A stretch of 11,032 bases of DNA from Dehalococcoides sp. (GTDB taxonomy: Bacteria > Chloroflexota > Dehalococcoidia > Dehalococcoidales > RBG-16-60-22), in assembly GCA_030665795.1 (NCBI GenBank), contig DAOUZD010000007.1, positions 1 through 11,032 of the forward strand, in the 5' to 3' direction. This document shows positions 7,177 to 11,032 of this stretch, piece after piece (within the stretch, counting starts at the first letter, position 1; each line of letters begins with the position of its first letter). The translations under genes and the position numbers were made by a program. The notes beneath the pieces are model-generated. The model was not told the origin of the DNA and searched no databases. It worked only from the letters and a program-made list of their open reading frames with translations.

Positions 7177-7206
7177 TTGACAACCCTTTTCGCACCAGTC
7201 TACAAT
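7177..7206 (+). promoter_or_regulatory. Strong sigma70-type promoter for the D-2-hydroxyacid dehydrogenase
   Basis: Perfect TTGACA at 7177-7182, an 18-base spacer, then TACAAT (7201-7206, five of six). The -10 box overlaps the ATG at 7205, so that ATG would lie upstream of the transcript start and cannot be the start codon if this promoter is used. Confidence 0.65.
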
Positions 7207-7227
7207 GAGCAGCGAAGATAAGCAGAA

Positions 7228-7235
7228 AAGGAGGG
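7228..7235 (+). promoter_or_regulatory. Ribosome binding site supporting a TTG start at 7241
   Basis: AAGGAGGG at 7228-7235 lies five to six bases before TTG 7241. No comparable site precedes the in-frame ATG at 7205. Confidence 0.75.
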
Positions 7236-7240
7236 TAAAG

Positions 7241-8254
7241 TTGACGGAAAGACAATTTAAAGTAGTGCGGGTAGACAAAATGGATGACCGTTCCCCTATG
7301 GTGGAAGAGGCCGAAGAACTGGCTAAGTTGAATGTTGAGTTGGTGGATGCTGATTGTGCTACCGAGGACGAGATAATTGAAACAGCTAAGGATGCTGATG
7401 CCATACTGGTAGTGGCCGCTCAGATAACACGTCGGGTTACAGAGGCATTAACAAAATGCAAAGTAATCGTCCGCTACGGCATTGGTTATGATACGGTTGA
7501 TGTTGCTGCGGCTACCGATAACAGTATCTTGGTGGTCAATATCCCTGATTTCTGCTTTGAGGAGGTCTCTAACCATGCCATCGCTCTACTTCTTGCCTGC
7601 GCTAAAAAGCTGGTTTTTCTAAATAACGGCGTGAAGCAGGGTCACTGGATTGAATGCAAGCGGGCTATGGCACCGATGGGTTCAATTTACGGGCAAACTC
7701 TCGGGCTGATAGGTTGCGGCAACATTGGGCGAATGATGGCCAGGAAGGCACAGTGCTTTGGTTTAAGGATATTAGGCTATGACCCTTATGTGGATAAATC
7801 CGTAGCCAAGGAGCATGGCATAACCTTGGTGAGCTTGCCGGAACTACTCAAGGAGTCAGATTATGTCTCAGTGCATACCTTCCTGAGTAAGGAAACCTGG
7901 CATCTCATCGGTGAAAAAGAATTCCGACAAGTGAAACCAAGTGCCTGTTTCATCAATACGTCTCGAGGTTCAGTCGTCGATGAGGCAGCGCTGATTAAGG
8001 CGCTACAGGAAAAGCAGCTCGCTGGTGCTGGACTGGACGTCTTCGAAAAGGAACCGGTTGACCCAGATAATCCACTGCTGAAGATGGATAATGTAGTCGT
8101 TGTTCCTCACTCCGCTTCTTATTCCGATGCCGCTTTTAGGCGGCTAAGGGCAAGCGTGGGGCAGGAGGCAGCTAGAGTGCTCAGCGGGCGGTGGCCCAAG
8201 AATGTAGTGAATAAAACGGTTAAGCCTAAAGGCAATTTAGTAAAGGGGGACTAA
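7241..8254 (+). CDS. D-isomer-specific 2-hydroxyacid dehydrogenase (phosphoglycerate dehydrogenase / CtBP-like)
   Basis: A 337-residue NAD-dependent dehydrogenase. The Rossmann motif is GLIGCGNIGR (155-164; G158, G160, G163), followed by D181 in GYDP, which favours NAD over NADP. Substrate-domain marks are VRYGIGYDTVD (77-87) and the FEEVSNHAIALLLA helix (106-119). The catalytic triad is R242 (NTSRGSVVDE), E271 (VFEKEP) and H290 (VVPHSASYSD); the Arg-Glu spacing of 29 equals that in E. coli SerA. It interconverts a D-2-hydroxy acid and its 2-oxo acid in the cytoplasm. It lacks the C-terminal ACT domain of SerA, so a catabolic role beside the LarA and UxaA-like genes is more likely than serine synthesis. 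I prefer the TTG start at 7241, with its own ribosome site, over ATG 7205, which overlaps the -10 box and would add 12 residues. It is a single-gene unit. Confidence 0.92.
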   Translation: MTERQFKVVRVDKMDDRSPMVEEAEELAKLNVELVDADCATEDEIIETAKDADAILVVAAQITRRVTEALTKCKVIVRYGIGYDTVDVAAATDNSILVVNIPDFCFEEVSNHAIALLLACAKKLVFLNNGVKQGHWIECKRAMAPMGSIYGQTLGLIGCGNIGRMMARKAQCFGLRILGYDPYVDKSVAKEHGITLVSLPELLKESDYVSVHTFLSKETWHLIGEKEFRQVKPSACFINTSRGSVVDEAALIKALQEKQLAGAGLDVFEKEPVDPDNPLLKMDNVVVVPHSASYSDAAFRRLRASVGQEAARVLSGRWPKNVVNKTVKPKGNLVKGD

Positions 8255-8268
8255 AGGCCCCCCCCTTT
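8242..8268 (+). other. GC-rich stem-loop across the dehydrogenase stop codon
   Basis: AAAGGGGG (8242-8249) pairs perfectly with CCCCCTTT (8261-8268) around an 11-base loop that holds the TAA at 8252-8254. No U-run follows, so it may protect the 3' end or assist termination rather than terminate alone. Confidence 0.4.
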
Positions 8269-8360
8269 GAATCAGAACTAAGGCTTAAATTAACTTTCAG
8301 GTTTTTCCAGCACAGCAAAGTCGTAATTATGTACGAACAGCCATATTGAGGAAATGGAGA

Positions 8361-8388
8361 GGCACAGGCTAAAACCTGTGCCTTTTTT
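8361..8388 (+). terminator. Rho-independent terminator for the D-2-hydroxyacid dehydrogenase
   Basis: GGCACAGG (8361-8368), a six-base loop and CCTGTGCC (8375-8382), then six T residues. This is a textbook plus-strand terminator about 105 bases after the stop. The T-run exists only on the plus strand. The second arm and T-run lie inside the 3' end of the convergent PLP-enzyme gene. Confidence 0.88.
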
Positions 8389-9517
8389 GTTTGCCCCAAC
8401 AATTTAACAGTTTTAACATTTTTTCCGTTGTCTTTAGTCCGTGTCCGGTAAATACGGAAACAATAACTTCGTCAGACTTCGATTGTGGTAAGTATTTTTT
8501 TATTCCGGCAATGGTTGCCGCTGCAGTAGGTTCGATGTAGTATCCTTTTCGGCAGATTTCTTTTAATGATTCCTTAATTTCACGCTCACTAACGACCATA
8601 AAATTTCCCTTACTCTGCCTGACGGCGGCAACAATCTGTTTCCCCCTAATCGGTTCCGCGATGGCAATTCCTTCAGCAAGTGTCTCTTTTTTGTTTATCG
8701 CCGGAATTTCGGCTAAGTTTTCCCGGAAAGCCCAATACAAGGGAGCGCAATTTTCTGATTGCACGGCAATAATTTTAGGCATTTTAGCAATAATTTCAGC
8801 CTGCAAAAGCTCTTTAAAGCCGATATATGCTCCTAATAGAAGGGTTCCGTTACCAACCGGTAGAATAACTGTGTCAGGAGATTTCCAACCCAGCTGTTCG
8901 CAAACTTCAAAGGCGAATGTTTTGGTTCCCTGAAAGAAGAACGGATTCCAAGAATGACTGGCGTAGTAGACTCTTTCCGCTGCTTTCAGAACCGCCTTCG
9001 CGGTGTCTTCCCTAGTACCGGGAATCTTATTTAATTTCGCTCCGTAAAGTTGTATCTGGGTTACCTTCCCCGTGGCCATATCTTCGGGAACAAAAATATG
9101 GCAGTTAATATCAGCTTTGGCGCAGTAAGCTGAGATGGCTGAACCAGCGTTTCCAGAAGAGTCTTCCACGACTTCCTGAATTCCCAACTGTTTTACTTTG
9201 CTGATAAGAACCGAAGCGCCTCTGTCCTTGTAAGACCCGGTTGGGAATAATTGGTCTTGCTTTATCAAAACCGGCTTACCGTCAAAATTTACTTCAGTTA
9301 ATGGGGTAAAGCCCTCAGCAAAAGAGACTATATTGGCATCATCTTGGATGGGGATTGCTTCCCGGTACCGCCACATGGTTGACTTTCTTTTCCTGATTTT
9401 TTCTAAATCGAAAATTGCCTTAAACTCGATATCCAAAATAAAACCGCAATCGCACTTCCATCTTGGCTCATCCAGCGAGTAAGTCGCCTTGCATTTCGTA
9501 CAGACAAGTTGGTTCAT
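8369..9517 (-). CDS. thrC: Threonine synthase-like PLP-dependent enzyme (fold type II) with zinc-ribbon N-terminus
   Basis: A 382-residue protein. The N-terminus has a small zinc-ribbon pattern, C6-x2-C9 and C22-x-C24. The fold-type-II PLP core follows: AEGFTPL (67-73), PTGSYKDRG (92-100) with the Schiff-base lysine K97, SSGNAGSAISAY (120-131) contacting the substrate and cofactor, the phosphate-binding loop PVGNGT (220-225), and TGHGLKT (357-363). This set is typical of threonine synthase, which turns O-phosphohomoserine into threonine. Related enzymes act as threonine/serine dehydratases or beta-replacing synthases, and the GNAGS loop with Ser after NAG is a variation. It sits 21 bases after ridA on the same strand, with only a weak GTGGA ribosome site, so coupling to ridA is likely. 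Its last codons (KQKRHRF) are encoded by the opposite-strand terminator. Confidence is high for the family and moderate for the exact reaction. Confidence 0.83.
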   Translation of the reverse strand: MNQLVCTKCKATYSLDEPRWKCDCGFILDIEFKAIFDLEKIRKRKSTMWRYREAIPIQDDANIVSFAEGFTPLTEVNFDGKPVLIKQDQLFPTGSYKDRGASVLISKVKQLGIQEVVEDSSGNAGSAISAYCAKADINCHIFVPEDMATGKVTQIQLYGAKLNKIPGTREDTAKAVLKAAERVYYASHSWNPFFFQGTKTFAFEVCEQLGWKSPDTVILPVGNGTLLLGAYIGFKELLQAEIIAKMPKIIAVQSENCAPLYWAFRENLAEIPAINKKETLAEGIAIAEPIRGKQIVAAVRQSKGNFMVVSEREIKESLKEICRKGYYIEPTAAATIAGIKKYLPQSKSDEVIVSVFTGHGLKTTEKMLKLLNCWGKQKRHRF

Positions 9518-9538
9518 GGTGTTCCACTTGATTAAAGA

Positions 9539-9919
9539 TTATTTATTAACTGCCGCAATCGCTTCAATCTCGATTTGAAATCCAAAATGTAAATTTCTGG
9601 TTGGCACTACAGCGCGCGCCGGACGGTGCTCGCCAAAAAATCTGGCATAGACGGCATCCACCCGAGACCATAATTCAATATCGGAAAGGTAAACCGTGGT
9701 TTTAATCACTTGATTTAGGTTAGAACCCGCGGCTTTAAGTATCTCTGACAGGTTATTTAATACTTGCTCCATCTGTTCTTCAATCGGACCAGTACGTTTC
9801 TCTCCAGTCTTTGGGTCTATCGGTAGCTGCCCAGAAACATAAACGATATTATGATGAACTATCGCCTGCGAGTAATGCCCCGCTGGTTCTGGGGCATTTT
9901 GGGTTGAAATCACTTTCAT
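9539..9919 (-). CDS. ridA: RidA family enamine/imine deaminase (YjgF/YER057c/UK114)
   Basis: A 126-residue protein, the usual length for RidA. It hydrolyses the reactive enamine/imine intermediates released by PLP-dependent dehydratases to 2-oxo acids plus ammonia, acting as a trimer in the cytoplasm. Seen: HYSQAI (15-20) with Y16 matching E. coli Y17, VYVSGQLPIDP (26-36), VIKTTVYLSDI (71-81), RPARAVVPTRNL (99-110) with R102 matching the carboxylate-binding R105, and the terminal IEIEAIAAV. The position of E. coli Cys107 is Val. I chose ATG 9919. A longer frame begins at GTG 9931, but that GTG is part of the ribosome site GGAGGTGAT (9935-9927). It heads a minus-strand operon with the threonine-synthase-like gene, which fits a PLP enzyme that leaks enamines. 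Confidence 0.9.
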   Translation of the reverse strand: MKVISTQNAPEPAGHYSQAIVHHNIVYVSGQLPIDPKTGEKRTGPIEEQMEQVLNNLSEILKAAGSNLNQVIKTTVYLSDIELWSRVDAVYARFFGEHRPARAVVPTRNLHFGFQIEIEAIAAVNK

Positions 9920-9948
9920 TTTACTTATCACCTCCGATTGCTGTAGTT

Positions 9949-9979
9949 ATTTTGCACTAAAAGGGTAGCTACTTGTCAA
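9949..9979 (-). promoter_or_regulatory. Candidate promoter for the ridA operon
   Basis: On the minus strand a perfect TTGACA (9979-9974) is followed after 19 bases by CAAAAT (9954-9949, four of six). An alternative is TGCAAA at 17 bases. It lies 30 bases upstream of the ridA start. The -35 is certain as a match; the -10 choice is not. Confidence 0.4.
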
Positions 9980-10018
9980 GAAAGCTGATAAATCAAAGAA
10001 GCTGAGTACAATACATCA

Positions 10019-10312
10019 TTATTTTTTAGGCAGGTTGTCAAGCACCTGCTTCATGCTCTGATGGTACTCCCGGAAAGCTACTTGACCTTCGTCGGTGAGG
10101 CAAAGCACGATATGGGGCTTCTTGTCCAAAAATTCTTCTTCGATGGCAACGTAGCCCGCGGCTTCCAGTTTGCTTAGGTGTGATGATAAATTACTCCAGG
10201 TCAGCCCAGTCTGGCGCATCAAGAAAAGGAAGTCGGTACTTTCGATAGCATACAGGTAAGCATAATTACCTAATACTGAACAGCTACAAATAGGTATAAA
10301 GCGCAATGCCAA
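10019..10312 (-). CDS. Small winged-helix transcriptional regulator, N-terminus apparently disrupted
   Basis: Residues 20-97 of this frame are a winged-helix domain of the MarR/ArsR-like 'HTH_34' type. They hold a first helix region LYAIESTDFLFLMRQTG (20-36), recognition helix LTWSNLSSHLSKLEAAGYV (37-55), wing EEEFLDKKPHIVLCLT (58-73) and a C-terminal helix FREYHQSMKQVLDNL. Such proteins bind DNA as dimers, often near their own gene. The first 19 residues do not look like the family. The expected start of the domain (TRLGIALYTYL) is encoded just upstream in another frame, from ATG 10324, and runs into TAG. About 34 extra bases seem to separate the two parts. The start of the open frame is a TTG at 10312 without a ribosome site. 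It is therefore probably a recent pseudogene, unless a sequencing or assembly error is involved. Confidence 0.7.
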   Translation of the reverse strand: MALRFIPICSCSVLGNYAYLYAIESTDFLFLMRQTGLTWSNLSSHLSKLEAAGYVAIEEEFLDKKPHIVLCLTDEGQVAFREYHQSMKQVLDNLPKK

Positions 10313-10354
10313 GGCGTGTCATTTAGGTATTTTGGGAGAGTTAGAAATAGGTAT
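10288..10354. repeat. Short direct repeats AAATAGGTAT
   Basis: AAATAGGTAT occurs at 10288-10297 and 10345-10354, within longer near-matches (TA-S-AAATAGGTAT). A degenerate copy, ATTTAGGTAT, lies at 10321-10330, and an inverted TTAGGTA-like copy at 10265-10273. They surround the broken start of the winged-helix gene and could be operator sites or remnants of small duplications. Confidence 0.35.
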
Positions 10355-10366
10355 CACGGCGGAAGC

Positions 10367-10469
10367 CAGGTTTATCAGCGTAGCGCTAAGCTGAGATGGA
10401 GGTAAGAGAAAAAGTAGGGATAGAGGGAAGTCTCTTCGGCTTAGCTCCATAAACCTGCCTCTTACCTCC
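10367..10469. repeat. Overlapping inverted repeats in the 10313-10569 intergenic region (possible structured RNA)
   Basis: Three perfect complementary pairs are seen: CAGGTTTAT (10367-10375) with ATAAACCTG (10449-10457), GCTAAGC (10385-10391) with GCTTAGC (10439-10445) nested inside it, and GGAGGTAAGAG (10398-10408) with CTCTTACCTCC (10459-10469). The third pair links the loop of the first two to the flank, so as RNA it would be an H-type pseudoknot or a switch between two folds. The rest of 10313-10569 shows only a 7-bp hairpin AGCAGCA-ATG-TGCTGCT (10514-10530) and the ribosome site of the next gene. No gene was found there. Confidence 0.45.
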
Positions 10470-10569
10470 GGTTCAGTAAAGTGAGGAGGGGACTAGGGCA
10501 ATAACAGAAGCTGAGCAGCAATGTGCTGCTGGAAGCAGATAGCAAACATACCCGAAGGGAGAGATTAAC

Positions 10570-11032
10570 ATGGATAGGAAGGCATGGGAGAGACAGAGTG
10601 CCCGTGAACATGCGGAAGGAAGGGCCAGAGTTCTAGCCATTATTGGGAGACGAGTCAAGACTACGGCTTTAGCTATTGGTAGGCCGATGCCGATTGTTTT
10701 GCCTGTTGCTGTGCCGGCAGCTGTGTATGCCTTTGTGGTCTGGTTCCTTTTTGCTCGCTTCGGGTGGGAGGTTGCGCTGGCGGTGGGGTTGGCAATGCCA
10801 GTAATCCTTATCCCGCTGGCGTTGGTGTGGTACATTACTGTTTGGGGCACTTATGGAATTATTCGTGACGGACGGGCACGGCAGAAGAGGAGAGTTGAGT
10901 TGCTGAGGGAAGCGGAAGCGCTTGTCCGGAGTGAGGTTCCTGTTGTCATGGCTGTAGAGGGGGGTGCTGCCGACTTCTGGGTAAACAAGAAACCTTGCTG
11001 GGAGATGAGCCATTGCGCACCAGAGATTCGCG
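10570..11032 (+). CDS. Two-TM membrane protein with CWE-x3-C motif, partial (runs off the right edge)
   Basis: An open frame of 154 codons continuing past the window, from ATG 10570 with AAGGGAGAG six bases before it. I do not recognise a named family. Residues 1-38 are charged and basic, probably cytoplasmic. Two hydrophobic segments follow, about 41-63 (IVLPVAVPAAVYAFVVWFLF) and 68-92 (VALAVGLAMPVILIPLALVW), joined by a very short turn, so both ends face the same side. A basic region (RDGRARQKRR, 99-108) and a helix with coiled-coil character (109-122) lead to KKPCWEMSHCAPEIR at the edge. The C143-W-E-x3-C149 pattern resembles cysteine motifs that close with a later CPA-type cysteine and may bind metal or a redox centre; the remainder is outside the window. 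The frame lacks stops, has a ribosome site and has sensible composition, whereas the opposite-strand frames here do not look like proteins. Confidence 0.72.
   Translation, partial: MDRKAWERQSAREHAEGRARVLAIIGRRVKTTALAIGRPMPIVLPVAVPAAVYAFVVWFLFARFGWEVALAVGLAMPVILIPLALVWYITVWGTYGIIRDGRARQKRRVELLREAEALVRSEVPVVMAVEGGAADFWVNKKPCWEMSHCAPEIR

Noticed and set aside
10367..10469. CRISPR array or insertion-sequence ends
   Set aside because: The repeats are inverted pairs, not regularly spaced direct repeats, and no transposase or target duplication is seen.
10514..10530. AGCAGCA-ATG-TGCTGCT hairpin as a terminator
   Set aside because: No T-run follows on either strand and the loop is only three bases; it is probably incidental.
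10473..10850. Minus-strand open frame of 125 codons near the right edge
   Set aside because: It covers the non-coding region and the start of the plus-strand membrane-protein gene. It lacks a ribosome site and protein-like features, while the plus frame has both.
10669..11013. Minus-strand open frame of 114 codons at the right edge
   Set aside because: Antisense to the partial two-TM gene, with composition (many Pro, His, Asn, Arg) unlike a folded protein.

Overview
This window looks like a bacterial chromosome segment from an uncultured or environmental lineage. Strong Shine-Dalgarno sites, short operons and the style of several proteins (a 'GLTWSNLSSHL' winged-helix regulator, an enolase-superfamily dehydratase beside flavoprotein and phosphotriesterase pieces, a LarA-family protein and a split UxaA pair) would fit Chloroflexota, for example Dehalococcoidia. 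That assignment is an inference from protein style; no rRNA or tRNA gene was seen to test it.

Layout. Positions 1-2096, minus strand: E1 alpha, E1 beta and the first codons of E2 of a 2-oxoacid (pyruvate or acetoin) dehydrogenase complex, running off the left edge. Positions 2261-4110, plus strand: a promoter, a galactonate-dehydratase-like enolase-superfamily enzyme, then an unusual short ORF that joins an FAD-binding N-terminus to the C-terminal part of a phosphotriesterase-family protein, followed by a probable terminator. Positions 4130-7023, minus strand: a SAF-domain small subunit and a UxaA-family large subunit, overlapping by one base, then a LarA (nickel-pincer lactate racemase) family protein that appears to have its own promoter with a palindrome in the spacer. 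Positions 7177-8388, plus strand: a good promoter, a D-2-hydroxyacid dehydrogenase and a strong intrinsic terminator. Positions 8369-9979, minus strand: RidA and a threonine-synthase-like PLP enzyme under one promoter. Positions 10019-10312, minus strand: a small winged-helix regulator whose N-terminus looks disrupted. Positions 10313-10569: non-coding DNA with overlapping inverted repeats that could form a pseudoknot. Positions 10570-11032, plus strand: a partial gene for a two-TM protein with a CWE-x3-C motif.

How the genes may work together. The centre of the window is a hydroxy-acid or sugar-acid module: an acid-sugar dehydratase of the enolase superfamily, a second dehydratase or lyase of the altronate dehydratase / sulfolactate sulfo-lyase type, a LarA-type racemase or epimerase, and a D-2-hydroxyacid dehydrogenase. 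Such enzymes deliver 2-oxo acids, including pyruvate, and the adjacent dehydrogenase complex would turn pyruvate into acetyl-CoA. The exact substrate cannot be read from the sequence. The fused flavoprotein/phosphotriesterase ORF suggests that the plus-strand operon once held two more full genes and lost most of both through an internal deletion.
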